A stretch of 64,000 bases of DNA, taken from the NCBI GenBank assembly GCA_963718755.1, contig OY970376.1:248001-312000 (forward strand), written 5' to 3'. Position 1 is the stretch's first letter. The number at the start of each line of letters is the position of its first letter. The position numbers were made by a program, and so were the translations under genes. A model generated the notes under the pieces. The model did not search any database and was not told the DNA's origin. It was given only the letters and a program-made list of their open reading frames with translations. Of the stretch, positions 35,178-43,045 are shown piece by piece. Source of the stretch: VRUE01 sp963718755 (lineage in GTDB: Bacteria > Actinomycetota > Thermoleophilia > Solirubrobacterales > 70-9).

Positions 35178-35735
35178 CTAGTAGGCCGTTCCGGCGGCAG
35201 CGAGGCGCTGCGCGGCGGTCTTGACGTCGCCAGGGCTTGCCTGTACCGAGCCGACCTGATCGAGCGCTGCCGCGCTCAGGCCGAGCCCAGCCGCATCGTG
35301 GCGGATGCGGCTGGCCCCTGAGCGCTGGGCGTCGAGGCCGCGCAGGAACGAGTTCTCTTCGTCGAGGGCCATGATGTTCTGATCGATCTGACCGGCGCTC
35401 GCGGCGAGGCTGAGCGTGACCACGTTGAGCCCGACGATCCCGACCAAGAGCACACCAAGCACCGCGATCCAGGCACGGCCGCGCGTCATTCGCACGATCA
35501 GGCTGGAATCGGGAAGGTTGCGGACCGCGGTCGCGGTCCCAACCGCGATCGGGATCAGCTGGCCCGCCGGGTGACGGGCCGGAGCTCTGCGGGGAGCGGG
35601 CTTGCGGGTAGGCGCCTTGCGTGCCGGAGCTTTGCGTGCGGGCGCCGTGCGAGCCGGGGCGGCGACCAGCTGCGGGCGTTTGCGCGGCCGCGCTGGAACC
35701 GGTGCCGCCTTGCGTGCGGGTGCAGCAGCGGCCAT
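35178..35735 (-). CDS. FtsL-like division protein with Ala/Pro/Lys/Arg-rich N-terminus, 185 aa
   Basis: Position between rsmH and ftsI and topology fit FtsL. One transmembrane segment lies at about residues 88-110 (AWIAVLGVLLVGIVGLNVVT), followed by an extracytoplasmic heptad-like stretch (IDQNIMALDEENSFLRGLDA) that would form the coiled coil with a DivIC/FtsB partner. The cytoplasmic N-terminus (about 1-60) is a repeat-like ARKAPARKAPTRKPAP tract, strongly basic and histone-tail-like. Sequence identity to FtsL is weak, as is usual for this family. Confidence 0.72.
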   Translation of the reverse strand: MAAAAPARKAAPVPARPRKRPQLVAAPARTAPARKAPARKAPTRKPAPRRAPARHPAGQLIPIAVGTATAVRNLPDSSLIVRMTRGRAWIAVLGVLLVGIVGLNVVTLSLAASAGQIDQNIMALDEENSFLRGLDAQRSGASRIRHDAAGLGLSAAALDQVGSVQASPGDVKTAAQRLAAAGTAY

Positions 35736-36688
35736 CAGGCGACGCTCCCGGCGCTCTGCGCCTCGGCGATCTTCGTCGCGGCACGCAGGTGGGCTGATTT
35801 GGAGCGTGGGTTCGTCGCCATCTCGGCCGCCTCCGGCGCCACGGCGCGGCGGGTCAGCAGCTCGGCTTCCGGCTCACGACCGCAGACGCAGACCGGCAGC
35901 TCGGGCGGGCAGACGCAGCCGCGGGCACGGTCAGCGAGAAAGCGCTTGACCCGGCGGTCCTCGAGCGAGTGGAAGGAGATCGCCGCCAAGCGACCGCCGA
36001 CCGGCAGCATCGACCAGGCAGTTGGCAGGGCGTCGTCGAGCGAGTCGAGCTCGCCGTTGACGGCGATCCGGATCGCCTGGAAGGTCCGCTTCGCCGGGTG
36101 GCCGCCGCCGAAGCGGGCCGATGCCGGCATCCCCGCTTTGACCGCGGCGACCAGCTCAGAAGTGGTCTGCAACGGCCGCCGCCGCGCGATCTCCCGTGCG
36201 ATGCCGCCGGCGTAGCGCTCCTCGCCGAAACGGCGCAGAACCTGCGCTATGCGGGACTCGGGCCACTCGTTGACGAGGTCCGCAGCGCTGAACTCCTGCC
36301 GCGTGTCCATCCGCATGTCGAGCGGTGCGTCGTAGGAATAGGAGAACCCCCGCTCCCTGGCGTCGACCTGCATCGAGGACATTCCGAGGTCCATGAACAC
36401 CATGTCTGGGCGGACGCCTTCGCCGCTCAGGGTGCGAAGACCTTCCGAGTAGTCCGCGCCGAGGAAGCGGGTTTGGCAGATGACCTCATCCGCGAAGCGC
36501 TGGAAGCGCGCCTCGGCGGCCGGGTCGCGGTCGATGCCAATCAGCGTCCCCTCCGGCCCGATCGCGGCGGCGATCCGCCGCGCGTGGCCACCTCCTCCAA
36601 AGGTGCAATCGACGGCGATCTGCCCCGGCTGCGGGGACAGCAGCCCGGTCAGCTCTGGGGCGAGGACTGGCTCGTGCTCGGTGGGCAT
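35735..36688 (-). CDS. rsmH: 16S rRNA (cytosine(1402)-N(4))-methyltransferase RsmH, 317 aa
   Basis: SAM-dependent methyltransferase modifying C1402 of 16S rRNA. Signature parts: HEPVLAPELTGLL, AVDCTFGGGGHARRIA, LIGIDRDPAAEAR, VFMDLGMSSMQVDARERGFSY, PLDMRMD, FGEERYAGGIAREI, GGHPAKRTFQAIRIAVNGEL and ISFHSLEDRRVKRF. I placed the start at the ATG at 36688 by homology. An in-frame ATG at 36748, one base after the mraZ stop, would add 20 unconserved residues and is a real alternative because of translational coupling. Confidence 0.95.
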   Translation of the reverse strand: MPTEHEPVLAPELTGLLSPQPGQIAVDCTFGGGGHARRIAAAIGPEGTLIGIDRDPAAEARFQRFADEVICQTRFLGADYSEGLRTLSGEGVRPDMVFMDLGMSSMQVDARERGFSYSYDAPLDMRMDTRQEFSAADLVNEWPESRIAQVLRRFGEERYAGGIAREIARRRPLQTTSELVAAVKAGMPASARFGGGHPAKRTFQAIRIAVNGELDSLDDALPTAWSMLPVGGRLAAISFHSLEDRRVKRFLADRARGCVCPPELPVCVCGREPEAELLTRRAVAPEAAEMATNPRSKSAHLRAATKIAEAQSAGSVA

Positions 36689-36749
36689 ATAGATAAGGGT
36701 TGCGTCGTTGGCAATGGATATGGGCGCTTGTGCGGCATGGGCCTGCATC

Positions 36750-37193
36750 TCACGCAGCCGCTCCGCTCGAGGCCAGGCCCTCGGCGATCTCCGGCGCGGA
36801 GGCATCCAGCTCTTCCTCCTGCTTCGCCCAGGCCTCGGCGTTCCAGATCTCCAGGTACTCGCCGGCACCGATCACGACGCAGGCGCCGCTGAGGCCGGCG
36901 TGCTCGATCAACGGCTTGGGCACACGGATGCGGCCGGCCGAGTCGAGCTTCTCGTCGAAGGAGCCGCCGTGGAAGCGGCGCCGCAGGCTGCGCGCGTCCT
37001 TGCCGAAGGGGCTGTGGGGCGAGAGGAAGCGCTCGGACAGTTGCTCGAACTCGCCGGTCGTGTGCACCCAAACGCAGGGATCGAAGCCTTTCGACAGAAC
37101 GATGCCGTCGGAGAGCGCGGCCCGGAAGCGAGAGGGAACCGTGAGGCGATCCTTGGAGTCGAGACTGTGCTCGTAGAGACCCCGAAATGCCAT
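36750..37193 (-). CDS. mraZ: Transcriptional regulator / division protein MraZ, 147 aa
   Basis: AbrB-like DNA-binding protein that controls the division and cell-wall cluster by binding TGGG-type direct repeats. Two SpoVT-AbrB units are visible: GLYEHSLDSKDRLTVPSRFR and EKLDSAGRIRVPKPLIEHAG. The middle region includes SKGFDPCVWVHTTGEFEQL. First gene of the leftward cluster. Its own promoter region carries candidate MraZ boxes at 37289-37314, which suggests autoregulation. Confidence 0.96.
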   Translation of the reverse strand: MAFRGLYEHSLDSKDRLTVPSRFRAALSDGIVLSKGFDPCVWVHTTGEFEQLSERFLSPHSPFGKDARSLRRRFHGGSFDEKLDSAGRIRVPKPLIEHAGLSGACVVIGAGEYLEIWNAEAWAKQEEELDASAPEIAEGLASSGAAA

Positions 37194-37228
37194 CCCCGTG
37201 GGTTCCTTTCTGCGGCCTGGAAAGAGTT

Positions 37229-37273
37229 AGGACCGGAGTGATGAGGTGGGAGGAACCTCACCACCCCGGTCCT
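37229..37273 (-). promoter_or_regulatory. Large leader hairpin upstream of mraZ
   Basis: 37229-37247 and 37255-37273 form a 19-position stem with a 7-base loop, 36 bases before the mraZ ATG. On the mraZ-sense RNA, the two positions that are not Watson-Crick become G-U pairs, while on the other strand they would be A-C mismatches. That asymmetry indicates it is kept as RNA in the mraZ leader. The loop reads UCCUCCC on that RNA. No U-run follows, so it is not a simple terminator. Confidence 0.7.
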
Positions 37274-37288
37274 GGGCTTCAACTCGAG

Positions 37289-37314
37289 CGCCACAGTACC
37301 CCACTTCTCCCCAC
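37289..37314 (-). promoter_or_regulatory. MraZ-box-like direct repeats
   Basis: On the mraZ-sense strand the motif GTGGGG occurs at 37314-37309 and 37304-37299, and a degenerate GTGGCG at 37294-37289, spaced exactly 10 bases. MraZ operators in other bacteria are TGGGN repeats with 5-base spacers, the same period. Position before the mraZ leader hairpin fits an operator overlapping the promoter of the division cluster. Confidence 0.75.
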
Positions 37315-37378
37315 TTTGCAACACGACCTCCCGAGATGCCCTCCTTCCGCAACCTCGCTTGCAATCCCCCCGCCCCCC

Positions 37379-37422
37379 GTGTCTGAGTTTTCGGACGCAT
37401 ATGCACCCGAAAACTCGGACAC
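37379..37422. repeat. 16-bp-arm inverted repeat before the DUF3137-like gene
   Basis: Arms 37379-37394 (GTGTCTGAGTTTTCGG) and 37407-37422 (CCGAAAACTCGGACAC) pair at 15 of 16 positions; the remaining pair is G-U on plus-strand RNA. The centre contains the palindrome GCATATGC. It ends 25 bases before the plus-strand gene at 37448 and is followed by a second small hairpin CCCTGAAATAGGG. The remaining part of the 254-base divergent region (37194-37447) holds the mraZ leader and boxes described separately. Operator or 5'-leader hairpin are both possible. Confidence 0.75.
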
Positions 37423-37447
37423 GCCCTGAAATAGGGTTGGCAGCTCG

Positions 37448-38299
37448 ATGAGCAGCCCTCCAGTCACCTCGGGCCTTCCCGACGACGCCGACGACCTGCG
37501 CGGCTTCTACTTCCGCGAGCTGCTGGGCAAGTCGCTGACCAAGGTGCTGCTCGCGGTCGGGGTCCTCGTTGCCGGCGTCGCAGGCGCAGTGTTCCTCGGG
37601 CCCGCGATCGGCGGGGCAATCGCGGTGGGTGCGCTGCTGCTCGGCCTGCTCATCGTCTTCGCGCTCGCAGACTCGCACTCCGAGGACGCCTTCTTCAACG
37701 TCTATGGCGAGCAGCGCGGCATGGTCGTCTACGGTCGCAGCCGTCTACCGGAGGCGACGCCGCTGCTGAAGAAGGGTGATGACCGCTACGCCGAACGAAC
37801 ACTGGAAGGCGAGCTGGGCGACGGGGTCAGGGGGATGCTCGCTCTCTATACCTTCGAGGAGGAATCCACCGACAGCAAGGGCAACCGCCAGACCAACTAC
37901 TACCGCTACACCGTCGGCCTCGCCCAGGTGCCCGAGTGCGCCGGCTTCCTCCCCGAGCTCTACTGCCAGCGCAAGTCCGGCCTGCGCGCCCTGGAGAAGC
38001 TCGAGGACGTCTTCCGCCGCTCCAAAGAGCGGGTCGAGCTGGAGAGCGAGGCGCTCGACGAGCGCTACGAGATCTTCTCGGCGACCGGGCAAGACCCGAA
38101 CGGCCTGCGCCAGCTCTTCTCCCCCACCTTCATCGTCTGGCTAGCCGAGTCAGCCCCGGAGAAGTTCGCCTTCGAGCTCGTCGGCGGCAACCTCTGCTGC
38201 TACGTCAGCGGCCACAAGAAGAAGGCTGACGAGCTGGACACGATGCGAGCCGCCGCGGCCGCCGTCGCGACCCGCCTGCGCGAGGAGTCGCTGGAGTAG
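37448..38299 (+). CDS. Conserved membrane protein, DUF3137-like, 283 aa
   Basis: Two adjacent transmembrane segments lie at about residues 34-72 (VLLAVGVLVAGVAGAVFLGP and AIAVGALLLGLLIVFAL). The large cytoplasmic part contains YRYTVGLAQVPECAGFLPEL and RVELESEALDERYEIFSATG followed by SPTFIVWLAE. That order of elements resembles DUF3137 proteins, whose role is unknown. It is a single gene on the plus strand between mraZ (divergent) and the Tad block (convergent). Function cannot be assigned. Confidence 0.7.
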   Translation: MSSPPVTSGLPDDADDLRGFYFRELLGKSLTKVLLAVGVLVAGVAGAVFLGPAIGGAIAVGALLLGLLIVFALADSHSEDAFFNVYGEQRGMVVYGRSRLPEATPLLKKGDDRYAERTLEGELGDGVRGMLALYTFEEESTDSKGNRQTNYYRYTVGLAQVPECAGFLPELYCQRKSGLRALEKLEDVFRRSKERVELESEALDERYEIFSATGQDPNGLRQLFSPTFIVWLAESAPEKFAFELVGGNLCCYVSGHKKKADELDTMRAAAAAVATRLREESLE

Positions 38300-38309
38300 A
38301 TCGGCCGGG

Positions 38310-38945
38310 CTAGAAGCCGCCGAGGAGGACATCGGCGTTGGCGATCAGGGCGGCGGCGATCATCAGCAGGACCGAGGGGACTAGGACGAGGGCGACGACG
38401 AGCTGAATCTTGGGAGCGGCGCGGGCGGCACCCTCCTCCACGGCTCGGCGCTGATCGCGGCGCAGCGCAGCAGACTGTCGGCGCAGCTGATCGGCAAGTG
38501 GCGAGCCGAGGCGGCGCGAGCGCTCGATCGAGGCGCAGAGGGTCGCGATCTCGCTGCCGGGGATGCGCTCGCGAAGAGCGGCGAGCGCCTCGGCGAGGGG
38601 ACGGCCGCACTCCAGCTCGGCAACGATGACCCCTAGCTCGTCGGCGAGCGGGCCACTCCCCGCGTGGGCAATCTCGGCAAAGCCGGCCGCCGGACTGCGG
38701 CCGGCGGCGGAACCGATCGCGAGCAGGTCAAGCGCGTCCGGAAGCGCGGCAAGTAGACGGCGATGCCGGCGCCGCGCCTCGCGCTCCAGCAGCGCATCGG
38801 GTAAGACGAAACCGGCTGCGGGCATCGCCACGGCAACCAGGAGGGAGGTCCGTCCCGGCGCCGCCGGAGCTGCCACCAGCCCGACCACGCCGCCCGCGAT
38901 CGCCGCGGCCAGCTTTACCCACAGGCCCGCTCGGGCTCGCCTCAC
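38310..38945 (-). CDS. tadC: Tad/type II secretion F-family membrane protein, TadC-like, 211 aa
   Basis: Inner-membrane platform protein of a Tad (Flp pilus) apparatus. The T2SSF domain is recognisable in RHRRLLAALPDALDLLAIGSAAG, followed by the helix-rich ELECGRPLAEALAALRERIPGSE and a C-terminal membrane span (IQLVVALVLVPSVLLMIAAAL). Two N-terminal spans are present. It would work with TadB, encoded immediately upstream with a 4-base overlap. Last gene of the Tad block. Confidence 0.85.
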   Translation of the reverse strand: MRRARAGLWVKLAAAIAGGVVGLVAAPAAPGRTSLLVAVAMPAAGFVLPDALLEREARRRHRRLLAALPDALDLLAIGSAAGRSPAAGFAEIAHAGSGPLADELGVIVAELECGRPLAEALAALRERIPGSEIATLCASIERSRRLGSPLADQLRRQSAALRRDQRRAVEEGAARAAPKIQLVVALVLVPSVLLMIAAALIANADVLLGGF

Positions 38946-39799
38946 TCGACCACCTGGGCAAAGCGGCGGATCGCGACAAAGCCGGCAACCTGCAGCGCCG
39001 CCGCCATCGCCAGCAAGACCGCCGAAGCAGGCGCGCTCAGCACCTTGACGAGGAAGCCCGGCTGGATCAGCTCGGCGAAGAGGGCACCGCCACTCGGCAT
39101 CGCCACCACCAGCAAGCCGGTGAAACGTGCCTGTGCGGTAGCCGAGCGAGCGTCATCGGCGGCGCGATCGCGCTCCGCGGCGCCATCGGCAAAGCGCCGC
39201 AGCAACCCCGACAAATCACCGCCCGCCCGCCGCTGGCTGAGCAGCGCCGCCACGAAGGCATCGACCCTGGGGGACCGAATTCGCCGCCGCCATCGCTCGA
39301 GTACGGCGACCGTTGGCGCGCCTAGGTCCAGCTCGGCGCCCAGGCGTGCCAGCTCGACCGTGGCTGGGCCGTCGACCGAGAAGGCGGCAGCCGGCAGCGA
39401 TGCGCGCAGTGAGCGACCGGCGGCAAGCGAATCGGCAACCGCCGCCGCAACCTCGGGTAGAGATCGTTCGAGCGCGCGCCGATAGCGGCGACGCCGGCTC
39501 GACACCGCCCAGCCCGCCAGCGCCGGGCCCGCGATCGCCAGCGGCAGCGCGACCGCGGCACCGCCCAGGAACCAGCCGCCGAGCAACGCCGCGCCGGCGC
39601 CGACGGCGGCGAGCCGGCGCCGCTCCAGGGTCGAAGGCGCGTAGCCCTCCTCCCCCGCGCGTCGTAGTGGCTCCAGTGCCAGCCGCAACCAGCGGGCGAC
39701 CGCCGGGCTGGCGAGAACGGCTTCGCGGGCGGCGAGCGCCGCCAGGCCCCCGGCGAACGCCCCGGCTAGAGGCAGAAGTGGACCCGCGGTTCCGCTCAC
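38942..39799 (-). CDS. tadB: Tad/type II secretion F-family membrane protein, TadB-like, 285 aa
   Basis: Second platform protein of the Tad apparatus. The T2SSF region includes RALERSLPEVAAAVADSLAAGRSL and LLSQRRAGGDLSGLLRRFAD, with spans near the N-terminus and two at the C-terminus (FTGLLVVAMPSGGALFAELI and SAVLLAMAAALQVAGFVA). I use the GTG at 39799, which overlaps the tadA stop (GTGA), rather than a start further upstream inside tadA. Confidence 0.85.
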   Translation of the reverse strand: MSGTAGPLLPLAGAFAGGLAALAAREAVLASPAVARWLRLALEPLRRAGEEGYAPSTLERRRLAAVGAGAALLGGWFLGGAAVALPLAIAGPALAGWAVSSRRRRYRRALERSLPEVAAAVADSLAAGRSLRASLPAAAFSVDGPATVELARLGAELDLGAPTVAVLERWRRRIRSPRVDAFVAALLSQRRAGGDLSGLLRRFADGAAERDRAADDARSATAQARFTGLLVVAMPSGGALFAELIQPGFLVKVLSAPASAVLLAMAAALQVAGFVAIRRFAQVVE

Positions 39800-40896
39800 C
39801 TCAGTGTTGCCACGTCGGCGATCTCGGTGACGCACCGGGAGCCGTCGGCGAGGCGCTCGAGGTGCACGACTACATCGATCCCGCGGCGAACCTGGTCGGC
39901 AATCGCCTCGTGCGGAAGACCCAGACCCGCCATCAACGCGAGCGTCTCGAGCCTCGCGAGGGCATCCGTGGGCGAGTTGGCATGCACGGTCGAGAGCGCA
40001 CCGCGGTGACCGGTGTTGAGCGCCATGAGGAGATCGAGCGCCTCGGCACCGCGAACCTCGCCGATCACGATCCGGTCGGGTCGCATCCGCAAGGCGTTGC
40101 GAAGCAGGTCGCGGATCGTCACCTCGCCCCGACCCTCGACCCCGGCCGGCCGGCTCTCCAGCCGCACCACATGGCGCCTCTTCAGGCGCAACTCGGCCGC
40201 GTCCTCGATCGTCACCAGGCGCTCCTGCGGCGAGACGAATCCAGAGAGGGCGCCCAGCAGTGTCGTCTTGCCCGACCCGGTGCCACCGCTGATCAGAACG
40301 CTGCGACGCTCGGCGACGGACTCCTCGAGCGACGCCAGCTGGCCCTCGCTAACCGTGCCCAGCTCAAGCAGCTCGCGCGGGCCCGGGCGACTGGCGCCAA
40401 AGCGCCGGATCGAGAGAGCGGGGCCGTCTATCGCGAGAGGCGGGATCACCGCATTCACGCGCGAACCGTCCGCCAGCCGCGCGTCGACCATCGGGCTGAG
40501 CTCGTCGATGCGGCGACCGAGCGGCGCCAGGATCCGCTCGATCGCGTTGCGCAGCTCCTCCTCATCAGCAAAGGCCGCGTCCACCGGCTCGAGCCGCCCC
40601 CGCCGCTCGACGTAAACCTGGCTCGGTCCGTTGACCATCACCTCCTCGACCGTGGGGTCGGCGAGCAGGTCCTCCAGCGGTCCGAGCCCGACCGTGTCGC
40701 GCAACACTCGTGCCGACAGCGCTTCCCGATCCCCAGAGCCAAGCAGTGCCGCCTCCCTGTCGACCAGCTCATACACCTGCCCCGCCAGATCCTCGTCCGG
40801 ACTCGATCCTGACGCCGCCGCCTCGCGGCGTGAGTCGATCAGTCGAGCGCGGAGCGAGTTGGCGAGCTCCTCCAGGTGACGCTGCCTCGCCTCCAA
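39796..40896 (-). CDS. tadA: Tad pilus assembly ATPase TadA/CpaF, 366 aa
   Basis: Hexameric secretion ATPase powering pilus assembly. N-terminal region GPLEDLLADPTVEEVMVNGP and RIDELSPMVDARLADGSRVN; Walker A is LISGGTGSGKTTLLGAL; the Asp box VTIEDAAEL; Walker B RPDRIVIGEVRGAEALDLL; His box NTGHRGALSTVHANSP. All catalytic elements are intact. The gene lies between the cpaB-like gene (1 base away) and tadB. Confidence 0.95.
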   Translation of the reverse strand: MEARQRHLEELANSLRARLIDSRREAAASGSSPDEDLAGQVYELVDREAALLGSGDREALSARVLRDTVGLGPLEDLLADPTVEEVMVNGPSQVYVERRGRLEPVDAAFADEEELRNAIERILAPLGRRIDELSPMVDARLADGSRVNAVIPPLAIDGPALSIRRFGASRPGPRELLELGTVSEGQLASLEESVAERRSVLISGGTGSGKTTLLGALSGFVSPQERLVTIEDAAELRLKRRHVVRLESRPAGVEGRGEVTIRDLLRNALRMRPDRIVIGEVRGAEALDLLMALNTGHRGALSTVHANSPTDALARLETLALMAGLGLPHEAIADQVRRGIDVVVHLERLADGSRCVTEIADVATLR

Positions 40897-40897
40897 C

Positions 40898-41554
40898 TCA
40901 ACCCCCGGACAGCAGCGTGACCTTGCGGGCGAAGCTCTCGGCGGCGATCAGTCGCAACGCCTGGCGCTTCGTCAACCCCAGAGTTGCCGAGGCGCTCGCC
41001 GCCGGCCCCGGCCCTTCGGGCCCGGGCCGCAGAGCCAGCAGCGGGACCCGTGTCGCGGCAATGTAGGTCCGACCGGTGCCGGTGCCGGCCGGTTCGCTTG
41101 TCACGACGACGTCCACATTCGATCCGGTTGGCCCCTGACCTGTAGCGAGCAGGGCGTCGGCGCCGCTGACGACGATCTCGACCGGGCGGCGATCGGCGCC
41201 GAGATTCCTCCGCTCAACCTTTCCCTTGCGGGCCACCCCGAGCTGGGTGCCGAGCAGATAGGAGCCCGCCGGCAAGGGCGTACGGACGACAAGGCCCAGC
41301 GCTTCCTCGGGAGCGGCCAGTGCACCTGGGGGCGCAAACTGCGACGGCACCCTGCGGACCGTGAGGGCCGAGGCGACCTCGCGAGGTCCGAGATGCAGCC
41401 CTGCGGCAACCTCGGTGCCAACGACCACGACTGGCCGCAGCGGCCCGTAGCCACGCACCGCACTCGCGCCATAGCGGTCGGCGATCGCCGCCGCCCCGGC
41501 GGCGGCGATGAATGCCAAAACCAGGAAGCCCAGAGCCCGCCTGCGCCTGCTCAT
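40898..41554 (-). CDS. CpaB/RcpC-like SAF-domain pilus assembly protein, 218 aa
   Basis: One N-terminal membrane anchor (ALGFLVLAFIAAAGAAAIAD) and then a SAF domain (VVVVGTEVAAGLHLGPREVASALTVRRVP... PAGSYLLGTQLG), characteristic of Flp pilus assembly protein CpaB/RcpC. RcpC-type proteins work at the outer face of the inner membrane. Shorter than many CpaB proteins. The ATG overlaps the histidine-kinase stop by 4 bases, directly linking pilus assembly to the two-component pair. Confidence 0.78.
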   Translation of the reverse strand: MSRRRRALGFLVLAFIAAAGAAAIADRYGASAVRGYGPLRPVVVVGTEVAAGLHLGPREVASALTVRRVPSQFAPPGALAAPEEALGLVVRTPLPAGSYLLGTQLGVARKGKVERRNLGADRRPVEIVVSGADALLATGQGPTGSNVDVVVTSEPAGTGTGRTYIAATRVPLLALRPGPEGPGPAASASATLGLTKRQALRLIAAESFARKVTLLSGG

Positions 41555-42276
41555 GCTGCGAGTGAACGGTCGCCCGCCAGGGGAAGCTCGAGCAGGGCGA
41601 GCGAGCCGCGCTCGGACCGCCGCAGGGCAAAGCGCCCATCGTGGGCCGCGGCAACCTGCCTGACGACTGTCAGTCCATGACCACGCCTACGGCGTCCGGA
41701 GAGACGGGCGATCACCTCAGCCGGCGTGTCGCGACGAGCAGAGGGGCGTGCGCCCCAGCCGGAGTCGGCGATAACGATCCGCACGCGACCTTTGTGTGGA
41801 CGGGCGTCGACGGAGATCTCGGGACCGCCATGCTCGATCGCATTGACGATCAGGTTGTCCAGCGCTTGGGCGAGCTCGACCCGGTCGCCGACCACGACCG
41901 CCCGCCCGGCTCGCCAGCGCAACTTCAACGAGGCGTCGCTGAGGCTCGCCCGCGCTTGCCAACGCCGTACGGCCGCCTCCAACAGCGACCGCAGCTCCAC
42001 TTCCTCGGGCGGGCGCGGCAGACCGCCGCCGTTCACCTCGTGGTCAAGTCGCTCCAGCGCTGCCGCAGCCAGCCGCACCGAGCTCTCCAGTACGGGCGGC
42101 GAACCGGCAGTGGCGGTGCCCGCCAGGGCGATTGCCTGCAGGGGCCGCCGCAACTCGTGCAGCGCCTCGTTGAGGGCACTGCGCCGCCGGCCGGCGCGCA
42201 GGCTCTGGGCAGCCGCCACGGCCGCCAAGGTTGCAGCGAGGGGCCAGCCGACGACGATCTGGGCGAGCTCGATCAT
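41551..42276 (-). CDS. Short membrane-anchored histidine kinase, 241 aa
   Basis: One N-terminal hydrophobic stretch (LAQIVVGWPLAATLAAVAAA) and then directly the kinase core: H-box ALHELRRPLQAIALAG, N-box LAQALDNLIVNAIEHGG, G1 VIADSGWGAR and G2 RRGHGLTVVRQVAAAH. There is no extracellular sensor, PAS or HAMP domain, so the signal must reach it through the membrane anchor or a partner. I chose the ATG at 42276, overlapping the response-regulator stop; the open frame upstream shadows that gene. Confidence 0.87.
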   Translation of the reverse strand: MIELAQIVVGWPLAATLAAVAAAQSLRAGRRRSALNEALHELRRPLQAIALAGTATAGSPPVLESSVRLAAAALERLDHEVNGGGLPRPPEEVELRSLLEAAVRRWQARASLSDASLKLRWRAGRAVVVGDRVELAQALDNLIVNAIEHGGPEISVDARPHKGRVRIVIADSGWGARPSARRDTPAEVIARLSGRRRRGHGLTVVRQVAAAHDGRFALRRSERGSLALLELPLAGDRSLAA

Positions 42277-42986
42277 CCGTCGAGGAGGCGATATCCAACG
42301 CCCCAGCAATTGATCACGAAGCGAGCTCGGTCGGGGTCCAGTTTCCGCCTCAGCCGACTCGCGTGCGAGTCGAGGGTGCGGGTCTTCGTCGGGGTGCGGT
42401 ATCCCCAGACCTCTCCGAGCAACTCGCGCTTGGAGAAAACCCGGTGGGGATCGCCCGCCAGGGTCCGCAACAGAGAGAACTCCTTCTTGGAGAGCTTTAC
42501 CTCTCGCCCACCGACCCAGGCCAGCCACCGCGCCGGGTCGACGACGATCTCACCGACCCGGATCGGCCCGCTGCGGCGTTGCTCTACGCGGCGCAGGATT
42601 GCCATGATCCGCGCGCGCAATTCGGCGTGCACGAACGGCTTCACCACGTAGTCGTCGGCGCCGAACTCGAGCCCCCGCACGCGGTCCTCGCTGGCGCCGC
42701 GCCCCGTGAGGACGATCACCGGCAGCCGCGGGTCGAAGCGCGAGACGACTCCGTCGGCTTCGCGGATCTCCTGCAGCACGTCGAGCCCCGAGGCGTCAGG
42801 CAAGGTCAGGTCGAGCAGCATCAAGTCCGGCTGCTTGTAACGGCAGAGCCGCAAGGCGTCGGAGGCCGTGGGCGCCGGCAGCACGCCAAAGCGATCGGCG
42901 AGCAGGTTGTCGCAGAGCAGCTCCAGCGTTGTGGTGTCGTCCTCGCAAACGACGACGCTGGCGATTTCTCGTCTCTCCGGCAGCAT
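42273..42986 (-). CDS. OmpR-family response regulator, 237 aa
   Basis: Receiver domain at about 10-125 with acidic pocket VVCEDDTTT, phospho-acceptor Asp in LMLLDLTLPDASGLD, Thr in VIVLTGRGA and Lys in YVVKPFVHAEL. The C-terminal winged-helix domain (KLSKKEFSLLRTLAGDPHRVF ... VDSHASRLRRKL-type recognition helix reading TLDSHASRLRRKLDPD) binds DNA. Start chosen as ATG 42986; an upstream one at 43049 would overlap the DUF192 gene. Probably regulates the Tad operon it heads. Confidence 0.92.
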   Translation of the reverse strand: MLPERREIASVVVCEDDTTTLELLCDNLLADRFGVLPAPTASDALRLCRYKQPDLMLLDLTLPDASGLDVLQEIREADGVVSRFDPRLPVIVLTGRGASEDRVRGLEFGADDYVVKPFVHAELRARIMAILRRVEQRRSGPIRVGEIVVDPARWLAWVGGREVKLSKKEFSLLRTLAGDPHRVFSKRELLGEVWGYRTPTKTRTLDSHASRLRRKLDPDRARFVINCWGVGYRLLDG

Positions 42987-43045
42987 GCACCCACTAAGGG
43001 CACAGCGACGAGAACTCTCCCCCGTCTCGGCGACATCGCAAGATG

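Noticed and set aside
35560..35735. Low-complexity repeats in the ftsL-like gene looked like a tandem-repeat or CRISPR-type array
   Set aside because: Repeats are short Ala-Arg-Lys-Pro codons in frame, with no constant repeat length or unique spacers. No CRISPR array or cas gene was seen anywhere in the window.
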